From assembly GCA_965267535.1 (NCBI GenBank), contig OZ254082.1, forward strand, positions 496,001 through 560,000: a DNA stretch of 64,000 nt. Direction: 5' to 3'. This DNA is from CAXBNB01 sp965267535 (GTDB taxonomy: Bacteria; Bacteroidota; Bacteroidia; Cytophagales; Cyclobacteriaceae). Below are positions 26,893 to 34,174 of the stretch, piece after piece. The number at the start of each line of letters is the position of its first letter. Within the stretch, counting starts at the first letter, position 1. A program made the translations under genes and the position numbers. The notes beneath the pieces are model-generated. The model was not told the DNA's origin. It did no database searches and was given only the letters and a program-made list of their open reading frames with translations.

Positions 26893-27197
26893 AGATTGTC
26901 TGGACTAAGCGAGCTGAAATAGGTTATGCTAAAATAGTCAATTACCTTGAAGCCCAATTTACAGAAAAAGAAGTCCGCAAATTTGTTCGTGAATCGATAG
27001 ATTTTTTCGAGTTATTGAGCAAGTATCCTGAAATACTTAAGGGTACAGAAAAGCAAAAGAATGTCCGCCGTGGGGCGATAAATAAGTACACCATTTTGAC
27101 TTACCGGGTAAACCAAGAAAGAAACAAATCGAACTTATCAATATTCGATCTTCCAGACAAAAGCCATTGCAGAAATAATCCCACCCTTTTAAAATGA
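26883..27197 (+). CDS. ParE/RelE-family toxin with 3' frameshift
   Basis: A 104-residue reading frame that begins as a ParE-type toxin (IVWTKRAEIGYAKIVNYLEA, then LLSKYPEILKG and VRRGAINKYTILTYRV). The expected C-terminal strand and basic tail, RKKQIELINIRSSRQKPLQK, is encoded in another frame at 27113-27178. Restoring one A in the run at 27110-27112 would join the two parts and give a protein of about 97 residues ending at TAA 27176. The present frame instead reads into NLSIFDLPDK and further. Because the C-terminus of ParE/RelE toxins is needed for activity, this allele is probably inactive, if the base is truly missing. Confidence 0.7.
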   Translation: MVLEIVWTKRAEIGYAKIVNYLEAQFTEKEVRKFVRESIDFFELLSKYPEILKGTEKQKNVRRGAINKYTILTYRVNQERNKSNLSIFDLPDKSHCRNNPTLLK

Positions 27198-27240
27198 AAT
27201 GCAGTGTCTGCGACACGGAACATAAGAAGCGTATAGATTT
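27189..27240 (+). repeat. REP-like repeat, partial copy 3
   Basis: Only the second half is recognisable: AAAATGAAATGCA, then GTGTC-TGC-GACAC (27204-27216), GGAACATAAGAAG and TATAGATTT. It lies just after the broken toxin frame and before the 3' end of the dehydratase gene. Confidence 0.65.
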
Positions 27241-27279
27241 TTGGTATAGCAGTATACAGTAATAGTAGTGAGCATTATC

Positions 27280-28236
27280 CTATCGAAAAGGCAGATTGGC
27301 CAGGTCTACATTGCCGCCGGTTATGATCACGCCGGTTTTTTTGCCACGAAAAAGCTCACTTTCCTTGATAAGCGCAGCAATAGCTACAGCACTCGAGGGT
27401 TCAATAATGATTTTCATACGCTCCCAGATCATTCGCATGGCGGCTATTATTTCATCTTCCGATACGGTAATCACTCGTTTTACATGTTGCTGAATAATTT
27501 CAAAATTGAGTTGACCTACAGATACCAGCAGGCCGTCTGCAATCGACGTGCTTTTACCTACAGGCGTAAGCTTGCCGGAAGTAAATGACCGGAAAGTGTC
27601 GTCTACCTGAGATGGCTCAGCCAGCACCACCGATGTAGTGGGGCTAAGGTAGTGAGCGAGCAAAGCAGTGCCTGCGGCGAGCCCACCACCCCCTACAGGG
27701 CATACGATCATGTCCAGATCGGGGTGTTCTTCTATGAGCTCTTTGGCGGCAGTAGCCTGGCCGGCGATAATGCGGCTATCGTGAAAGGGAGGCACAAAAG
27801 TAGCTCCCGTTTGGTCTATTAGCCGTTGGCAGGTTGCTTGCCGGTCTTTTTCAGTAGGCTTGCAAAATGTGATTTCAGCACCATATTCCAGTACAGCATC
27901 TTTTTTTACCTGAGGGGCATTTTCAGGCATAACGATATAGGCTTTGGTGCCGGCCAGCTTGGCAGCCAGTGCCACAGCCTGGGCGTGGTTGCCCGACGAG
28001 TGTGTGGCAAAACCGTTGGTGCGCTCTTCGGGTAGGTAAGACATGATTACATTGGCAGCACCCCGCATTTTAAAAGCGCCCACTTTTTGAAAGTTTTCGC
28101 ATTTGAGAAGCACATGGGCGCCTACTCTATCATCCACAGACTGAGAAGTGAGCACAGGAGTGTGGAGGATGTATTTTTCGATGCGCTGATGGGCTTTTTT
28201 GATATCAGCCAGCGATGGAATGTTCAGGTGGTTCAT
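27280..28236 (-). CDS. Threonine ammonia-lyase / serine racemase-like PLP enzyme
   Basis: A 318-residue fold-type II PLP enzyme. The PLP lysine is K56 in VGAFKMRGA. A substrate loop SSGNHAQAVALA and the glycine-rich phosphate loop PVGGGGLAAG are present, and the end IITGGNVDLANL is characteristic of the short threonine dehydratase/serine racemase group. There is no C-terminal ACT regulatory domain, so it is the catabolic or racemase-like type rather than feedback-regulated IlvA. It deaminates threonine or serine to the 2-oxo acid, or racemises serine; the sequence does not decide which. It is the last gene of a minus-strand run and overlaps the GDPD gene by 4 bp (ATGA), so it is translationally coupled. 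Confidence 0.85.
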   Translation of the reverse strand: MNHLNIPSLADIKKAHQRIEKYILHTPVLTSQSVDDRVGAHVLLKCENFQKVGAFKMRGAANVIMSYLPEERTNGFATHSSGNHAQAVALAAKLAGTKAYIVMPENAPQVKKDAVLEYGAEITFCKPTEKDRQATCQRLIDQTGATFVPPFHDSRIIAGQATAAKELIEEHPDLDMIVCPVGGGGLAAGTALLAHYLSPTTSVVLAEPSQVDDTFRSFTSGKLTPVGKSTSIADGLLVSVGQLNFEIIQQHVKRVITVSEDEIIAAMRMIWERMKIIIEPSSAVAIAALIKESELFRGKKTGVIITGGNVDLANLPFR

Positions 28237-29153
28237 GGTTTATTCATCAGGTTGACGAGGCGGTCGGGGTAGTCGGTAATGATGCCGTCCACACCAAAGT
28301 CGATAAGTTGCTGCATGGCTTTGGTTTCGTTTACTGTCCATGGAATCACGGCCATGCCTCTGGTTTGGATGTCCTGTACTATTTCCTGTGTAAGTTTTTT
28401 ATACCCACAGCTGTATATAGGAGGGGTAAATCCAAGATCGTTTAGGGTGTTGTCTACCTGGTGATCACTGCCTACAAGCACGGCAAGTTTGATGTCGGGG
28501 TATTTATCGTGAAAATAGCGCAGCACCCTAAAGTCGAAAGATTGCACATTTACCAGTTTAGGATCCATGTGTTGCTGAATGAAAGAATACACCAGATCAG
28601 AAAAAACCTTCGGGTCGGGGTGGTAGGTGTTGTCTCCGGCGGGAGAGCATTTTATTTCAATATTGTATTTTACCAGTTTGTTGTTTTTGGTTTGGTATTC
28701 ATTCACAGCCGTTACCAGGTCTTTGAGTAGTGGTTTAGCCACCGAAAACTTTTTTTGCTGAGGAAAGTGAGGATGAGGCTTGGTGCCACAGTCGTAGGCC
28801 TTTACTTCCTCGTAGGTCATTTGGTAGATGTTGTACTCTTTTTCCTTTTCCTTGCTGATGGGTGCTCCGGTAGTATCCAGGCAGTAGGTGGCGTTGATAT
28901 AATGCTCGTGGCTCACGAGCAGTTCATGATCTTTAGTAACGGCCAGGTCCAGTTCCAGCGTAGTAGCTCCTATGTTTAGTGCTTCTATGAAGCCGGGAAT
29001 TGTGTTTTCGGGCATTAGCCCACGGGCGCCCCTGTGCCCTTGTATGTCTAGTGTTTTGTCCATGGTTTCAGAGGTTGAGGTGCAAGAGACGTTGAGCAAT
29101 AAGGCTAAAGCCATACAGCCCAATGCGGTGAAAGTAAGTTTGTGTATCATCAT
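28233..29153 (-). CDS. Glycerophosphodiester phosphodiesterase, lipoprotein
   Basis: A 306-residue GDPD-family enzyme with a lipoprotein signal (lipobox LNVSC, about residue 24). The active-site signature IQGHRGARGLMPENTIPGF opens the TIM barrel, DLAVTKD and SHEHYIN carry metal ligands, and GVDGIITDYPDRL closes it. It hydrolyses glycerophosphodiesters to glycerol-3-phosphate and an alcohol in the periplasm or at the outer membrane. The neighbouring glpF, glpD and glpK genes handle uptake and catabolism of the products. It overlaps both neighbours by 4 bp, which indicates one transcript. Confidence 0.9.
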   Translation of the reverse strand: MMIHKLTFTALGCMALALLLNVSCTSTSETMDKTLDIQGHRGARGLMPENTIPGFIEALNIGATTLELDLAVTKDHELLVSHEHYINATYCLDTTGAPISKEKEKEYNIYQMTYEEVKAYDCGTKPHPHFPQQKKFSVAKPLLKDLVTAVNEYQTKNNKLVKYNIEIKCSPAGDNTYHPDPKVFSDLVYSFIQQHMDPKLVNVQSFDFRVLRYFHDKYPDIKLAVLVGSDHQVDNTLNDLGFTPPIYSCGYKKLTQEIVQDIQTRGMAVIPWTVNETKAMQQLIDFGVDGIITDYPDRLVNLMNKP

Positions 29154-29953
29154 GAGGTTGGTTTTTTTCTTTTTTCTTCAGCAATAGCGATCAGTATAGT
29201 TATCAGTACCAGGGCCTGCGAAGTGCTGCCCAGTATGGAGTATTGTTGTTTGAATAAAGCGAGATATCCGGTAGCCCCGGCAATACCACCTACCAGCGGG
29301 CCGGCTATGGGTATCCACGCATAAGGCCAGTTGGCACCACCCTTTCCTGCTATGGGTAGCAAAAAATGTGCTATTCTGGGGCCGAGATCGCGAGCCGGGT
29401 TGATGGCATAGCCCGTGCTGCCTCCCATAGACAGGCCTATGCCAAACACAAGCCCTCCTACTACCAGTGGGTTTAGCCCTTCGGTAAAACTATTGGCACC
29501 AATAAACATGATAGCAAAGACGAGGATGAAGGTGCCCATGATCTCGCTCAGGAGGTTGGCATAGCGCGATTCTATGGCCGGAGAAGTAGAAAATACGCCC
29601 AGCTTAGCTGCAGGGTCTGTTGTTTTGCGCCAGTGAGGGAGGTATTGCAACCATACCAGCATAGCCCCTGCCATAGCGCCTGCCAGCTGGCAGGCGATGA
29701 AAGGGATAACATCGACCCAGGCAAATTCACCCGCAGCGGCCAGGCCGAGGGTTACCGCCGGGTTGATGTGTGCGCCACTGATAGCCCCTACGGCGTATAT
29801 ACCCAGAGATACCGCCATACCCCACCCCAGGCTAATGACTATCCATCCTGCTCCTTGCGCGTACGATCGCTGGAGTGTTACCGCAGCGTTGACGCCACAG
29901 CCAAAATAGATCAGGATAGCTGTTCCGATAAATTCTGCCAGATAAGGATGCAT
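29150..29953 (-). CDS. glpF: Glycerol facilitator / aquaglyceroporin (MIP family)
   Basis: A 267-residue channel with six predicted membrane helices and the two NPA half-helices HINPAVTLG and AINPARDLGPR. The D after the second NPAR is the mark of glycerol-conducting members. The start is set at ATG 29953 (MHPYLAEFIGTAILIYFGCG); an open extension further upstream lacks family similarity and overlaps the exonuclease gene. It lets glycerol diffuse across the inner membrane for phosphorylation by the glycerol kinase encoded 3 kb upstream in the same run. Confidence 0.9.
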   Translation of the reverse strand: MHPYLAEFIGTAILIYFGCGVNAAVTLQRSYAQGAGWIVISLGWGMAVSLGIYAVGAISGAHINPAVTLGLAAAGEFAWVDVIPFIACQLAGAMAGAMLVWLQYLPHWRKTTDPAAKLGVFSTSPAIESRYANLLSEIMGTFILVFAIMFIGANSFTEGLNPLVVGGLVFGIGLSMGGSTGYAINPARDLGPRIAHFLLPIAGKGGANWPYAWIPIAGPLVGGIAGATGYLALFKQQYSILGSTSQALVLITILIAIAEEKRKKPTS

Positions 29954-30006
29954 AGTAGTAGTAGGTTTGGTTAGAAAATAGTTGAATCGAGTGCAGGTTA
30001 ATTCAC

Positions 30007-30777
30007 TCAAATGTCTATAGTAAGACTGACCGGGCAATGGTCAGATTCCATGTATTCCGGGTGAATGGCCGCTTCTTTTAGCTTGGGCAGCAGAGCTTCG
30101 CTGGTGAGAAAATAATCGATTCTCCAGCCCACATTTCTTTCACGGGCACTGCCCATGTAGCTCCACCAGCTATAGGCTATTTTGTCGGGGTAAAAATGCC
30201 TGAACGTGTCTTTGAGTCCGGCATTGGTGTAGTTGTCCATGCCGTCTATTTCTACCTGAGTAAAGCCGGCCGCTTTGTTGTAGTTGGGCTTGGGTCGAGC
30301 CAGGTCTATTTCTTTGTGGGCTACATTGAAATCGCCACAAACGATGACAGGCTTGGTTTTTTCCAGTGATTTCAGGTATTTTAAAAAATCGGCATCCCAC
30401 TGCGAGCGATATTCCAGGCGTGAAAGGTCGCGTTTAGAATTGGGCACATACACAGTGACCAGAAAGAAGTTTTCGTATTCGGCAGCAATAACTCTGCCTT
30501 CAAAATCATGCTCGGATATACCTATGTCGTTGGTTACTTCCAGCGGTTGAGTTTTAGTAAGAATGGCTGTACCGGAGTATCCTTTTTTTTCAGCCGAGTT
30601 GCTGTAGATGTGGTAGCCTTGCAGGTCGGCCAGTGCCTCCTTCACCTGATCATCCTGTGCTTTGGTTTCCTGTATGCACAAGATGTCGGGGTTTAGTTTT
30701 TCCATAGAGTCAAAAAATCCCTTTTTAATAGCTGCCCGGATGCCGTTGAGGTTCCAGGAGATCATTTGGTATTGCAT
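30007..30777 (-). CDS. xth: Exodeoxyribonuclease III
   Basis: A 256-residue member of the AP endonuclease/exonuclease-phosphatase family. Visible motifs: SWNLNGIRAAIKKGF at the N-terminus, the metal-binding glutamate in ILCIQETKAQD, CGDFNVAHKEIDLARP with catalytic D and N, and the final SDHCPVSLTI with the active-site histidine. It repairs abasic sites and removes 3' blocks on DNA. Its length is as expected. It lies between glpD (69 bp before it) and glpF (53 bp after it), an insertion of a repair gene into a glycerol cluster with no obvious functional reason. Confidence 0.92.
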   Translation of the reverse strand: MQYQMISWNLNGIRAAIKKGFFDSMEKLNPDILCIQETKAQDDQVKEALADLQGYHIYSNSAEKKGYSGTAILTKTQPLEVTNDIGISEHDFEGRVIAAEYENFFLVTVYVPNSKRDLSRLEYRSQWDADFLKYLKSLEKTKPVIVCGDFNVAHKEIDLARPKPNYNKAAGFTQVEIDGMDNYTNAGLKDTFRHFYPDKIAYSWWSYMGSARERNVGWRIDYFLTSEALLPKLKEAAIHPEYMESDHCPVSLTIDI

Positions 30778-30846
30778 ATTGTATTGTTTATGATATGATG
30801 TATGGCAACAAAAATATAACCTATTTAGACATAATGATTAGCCCCT

Positions 30847-32505
30847 TTAGTTAAACTTGACACAAGCTGTAAGGGCATCTTCCAGCTGTTTTAGCTCCTC
30901 TTCGGTTCGTTTAGTGTCCCATTTTAGCTGAGTGGCCATTTCGGTGGCTACAGTGTGTTTGGTGTCGTGCACCGATTGTATATTATAGTAGAGTCTGCCG
31001 GTACGCCGTTCGAAAAAGTCGAGCAGGGTCATTGTCATTTCCTCATTCAGGCAATGCCTTACTTCAGCGATCAGTATTTGATCGGTAGGAGACAGGCCGG
31101 TCAGGTCCAGAGCATTTTCCACGATGCTGTCCGTTTGAGTGCCATACAAGTCTACCAGGTAATGCAGCGTATCTGCAGGGTAGTTGGTGTACTTGGTAGC
31201 CAGTTCGTTTTTGTAGTGGTTCACAGCTTTGTAGTTTTTAAACCCATTACCGGGAAGTAGTATTTTTTTGGTTTTACATTTTCTTTTGGTGTGTATGCCT
31301 GTCTTTTTTTCTTTTAGTTCCAGCACTGTACTCACCACTTTGTTGGCCATTTGGCGGTAGCCGGTCAGCTTACCCCCTGCTATGGATATCAGTCCATTGT
31401 CGGCGATGAAGAGTTCGTCTTTGCGCGAAATTTCAGAGGCAGACTTTCCTTCTTCGGCTATTAGCGGGCGAATGCCTGCCCACGAAGATTCTACATCCGA
31501 TAGTTGAAGATTGACAGACGGAAACATGTGGTTTACTGCGTCGATCAAATAATCTACATCTTGCTGTTCCACGGCCACTTTGGCGGGATCGCCGGTGTAG
31601 TGTGTATCTGTAGTGCCTATGTAGGTGACTTTATTTTTAGGTATTGCAAAAATCATTCTGCCATCCGATACATCGAAGTATACGGAGTGTTTTACAGGCA
31701 GTCGATTGTGTGGCACCACGATGTGGATACCTTTGGTCAGGTAGAGGTTTTTGCCGGATATCGGGGCAGACTTTTTTCGGACATCATCTACCCAGGGGCC
31801 GGTGGCATTTACTATGTAGTTGCCTATAATGTTAAATGATTTATTTGTAGCAGTGTCGTGGCATTGCACGCCGTATACCATACCTCCCTTTTCCAGTATA
31901 TTTTCTACAGCCACGTAGTTGATGCACGTAGCGTTATATTGGTTGGCTGCTTTTATGTTTTCTATTACCAGCCTAAAATCGTCCGTTTGATACTCTGCAT
32001 ACAGTCCGCCTCCTTCTACCAGATCAGCTTTGAGCAGGGGTTCCAGTTGCATGGTCTCGTCTCGTGAAAGCATTTTGCGCTGGTCTTCCTTGTCTACATT
32101 GGCCAGCACATCGTATACCATCAGCCCTACTGAAGTAATGATTTTGCCGTAGTTGCCGTTGATGATGAGGGGCAGGAGCATTTTTTCAGGCCTTACGAGA
32201 TGTGGTGCCAGCTTGTGTACTATGGCTCTTTCCTTCCCTACTTCGCGTACGAGGTTAAACTCAAACTGCTTGAGGTAGCGTAAGCCTCCGTGGATTAGCT
32301 TGGTAGACTTGCTGCTGGTGCCACTGGCAAAGTCACCCTTGTCAACCAAAGCTACTTTTAGCCCTCTGGACGATGCGTCCAGTGCTATGCCTGCTCCTGT
32401 GATGCCCCCACCGATAATGATGAGGTCAAAATAATCTTTTTCGAGTGTGGCTATTATTCCCTGCCGGTCTGCTGACGAAAAGCTCATAGTATTGTTTTTT
32501 TGCAA
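30847..32505 (-). CDS. glpD: Aerobic glycerol-3-phosphate dehydrogenase
   Basis: A 552-residue FAD enzyme. The dinucleotide fold is IIIGGGITGAGIALDASSRG near the N-terminus, followed by SKSTKLIHGGLRYL, typical for GlpD/GlpO. The C-terminal DAO_C domain ends with the helical part containing RHCLNEEMTMTLLDFFERRT. It oxidises glycerol-3-phosphate to dihydroxyacetone phosphate at the membrane and passes electrons to quinone. It follows glycerol kinase by 74 bp in the same direction. The first ATG (32505) is used here; a second ATG six codons later is an equally good start. Confidence 0.93.
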   Translation of the reverse strand: MQKNNTMSFSSADRQGIIATLEKDYFDLIIIGGGITGAGIALDASSRGLKVALVDKGDFASGTSSKSTKLIHGGLRYLKQFEFNLVREVGKERAIVHKLAPHLVRPEKMLLPLIINGNYGKIITSVGLMVYDVLANVDKEDQRKMLSRDETMQLEPLLKADLVEGGGLYAEYQTDDFRLVIENIKAANQYNATCINYVAVENILEKGGMVYGVQCHDTATNKSFNIIGNYIVNATGPWVDDVRKKSAPISGKNLYLTKGIHIVVPHNRLPVKHSVYFDVSDGRMIFAIPKNKVTYIGTTDTHYTGDPAKVAVEQQDVDYLIDAVNHMFPSVNLQLSDVESSWAGIRPLIAEEGKSASEISRKDELFIADNGLISIAGGKLTGYRQMANKVVSTVLELKEKKTGIHTKRKCKTKKILLPGNGFKNYKAVNHYKNELATKYTNYPADTLHYLVDLYGTQTDSIVENALDLTGLSPTDQILIAEVRHCLNEEMTMTLLDFFERRTGRLYYNIQSVHDTKHTVATEMATQLKWDTKRTEEELKQLEDALTACVKFN

Positions 32506-32579
32506 GGTATGTTTTCGGTAAATAATGACTGAATGTGCAGTGTTATGTTTGTGTTATGCTGTTTTTGGTTTGTTTAGTT

Positions 32580-34073
32580 TCAGGGTTCTTTGTCTGTCCA
32601 GTCCATAGATCGTTTTACGGCTTTTTGCCATCCGGCATAGCGTCTCTTGCGTGTGTTGTCGTCGATTTGGGGTAAAAAAGTCCTGTTTATTTGCCGGTTG
32701 CGTACTATGTCATCCTGCTGCCATATACCTGCCGTAATCCCCGCCAGGTATGCGGCTCCCAGTGCAGTGGATTCGATGACCTCCGGCCGCTCCACAGGAG
32801 TGCCGAGTATATCAGCCTGAAACTGCATAAGCAGGTTGTTGGCACAGGCACCTCCATCTACCTTGAGTTCGGCAAGTTGTATGCCCGAGTCGGCCTGCAT
32901 AGCATCCAGCACATCGCGGGTTTGGTAGGCCAGCGATTCCAGTGTGGCTTTGGCTATATGCTCTTTGCCGGTATCGCGAGTGAGGCCAAATATGGCTCCA
33001 CGGGCATACATGTCCCAGTAGGGGGCTCCCAGCCCTACAAAAGCCGGCACTACGTATACTTCGTCGGTACCTTCTGCCTGACGAGCCAGGGTTTCTGATT
33101 CGGGAGCAGAACCGATAATTTCCAAGCCATCCCTTAGCCATTGTACAGCCGCACCCGCTATGAAAATACTTCCTTCGAGGGCATAGTGTATTTCGTCGTT
33201 TAGTCCCCAGGCTATGGTCGTTAACAATCCGTTTTGGCTATGTTGTATTTCAAGGCCGGTGTTCATTAGCATAAAACATCCCGTGCCGTACGTGTTTTTA
33301 GCCGTGCCGGGTTGAAAGCAGGCCTGGCCAAACAAAGCAGCCTGCTGGTCGCCGGCCACTCCCATGATAGGTATGGCTACTCCGTCCAGTTCATAGCTGC
33401 CAAAGTGATGGCCGCAGGGCCTTACCTCCGGCAGCATCGACCGGGGTATGTCAAGCCTTTGAAGAAGAGCATCGTCCCACTGAAGCGACACGATATCGTA
33501 GATCATGGTACGTGAAGCATTGGTGTAGTCTGTTACATGCGCTTGGCCTTTGGTCATATTCCAGATCAGCCAGCTGTCGACAGTGCCAAAGAGAAGATTA
33601 CCTTCTCGGGCCTGTTCTTTAGCGCCAGGCACGTGTTGTAGTATCCAGTGTATTTTGGTGGCAGAAAAATAGGAGTCTATTACCAGACCTGTTTTTTGTT
33701 TTACAGGTTGCTCAAGCCCCTCTTTTTTGAGTTGTGAGCAAAGGTCGGAGGTGCGGGTGTCCTGCCATACGATAGCGTTGTATACAGGCTTTCCAGTGGT
33801 TTTGTCCCACACTACGGTAGTTTCACGCTGGTTGGTTATGCCTATGGCAGCAATATGCGATGGTGTAGTGTTGTGTTTAGACAATACCTCTTTGAGTACA
33901 TCGAGCTGAGAGCTGAGTATGTCGATGGGGTCGTGTTCTACCCAGCCGGGCTTAGGAAAATGTTGTTTGAATTCTTTTTGAGCAATTCCTACGATTTGGC
34001 CTTGTTCATCGAAGAGCACAGCCCTGGAACTGGTGGTGCCCTGATCGATGGCAATGATGTATTTGGCAGTCAT
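32580..34073 (-). CDS. glpK: Glycerol kinase
   Basis: A 497-residue FGGY-family kinase, complete. The phosphate-1 motif AIDQGTTSSRAVLFD is at the N-terminus, the substrate region has GWVEHDP and WQDTRT, and the C-terminal FGGY signature region contains LKVDGGACANNLLMQFQ. It phosphorylates glycerol with ATP. It is the first gene of the glycerol cluster, so the promoter should lie in 34074-34174; I see no clear TAnnTTTG box there and no operator that I can name. Confidence 0.95.
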   Translation of the reverse strand: MTAKYIIAIDQGTTSSRAVLFDEQGQIVGIAQKEFKQHFPKPGWVEHDPIDILSSQLDVLKEVLSKHNTTPSHIAAIGITNQRETTVVWDKTTGKPVYNAIVWQDTRTSDLCSQLKKEGLEQPVKQKTGLVIDSYFSATKIHWILQHVPGAKEQAREGNLLFGTVDSWLIWNMTKGQAHVTDYTNASRTMIYDIVSLQWDDALLQRLDIPRSMLPEVRPCGHHFGSYELDGVAIPIMGVAGDQQAALFGQACFQPGTAKNTYGTGCFMLMNTGLEIQHSQNGLLTTIAWGLNDEIHYALEGSIFIAGAAVQWLRDGLEIIGSAPESETLARQAEGTDEVYVVPAFVGLGAPYWDMYARGAIFGLTRDTGKEHIAKATLESLAYQTRDVLDAMQADSGIQLAELKVDGGACANNLLMQFQADILGTPVERPEVIESTALGAAYLAGITAGIWQQDDIVRNRQINRTFLPQIDDNTRKRRYAGWQKAVKRSMDWTDKEP

Positions 34074-34174
34074 TTTTAAGTCAGATAGTTTGCCTTCAAT
34101 TTATAGAAAAGTAAAGACAAAACAACTGCTCGTGGCTTTGAAATTTATCCGGTTGGGTTTCGGTTCGTTATCTT

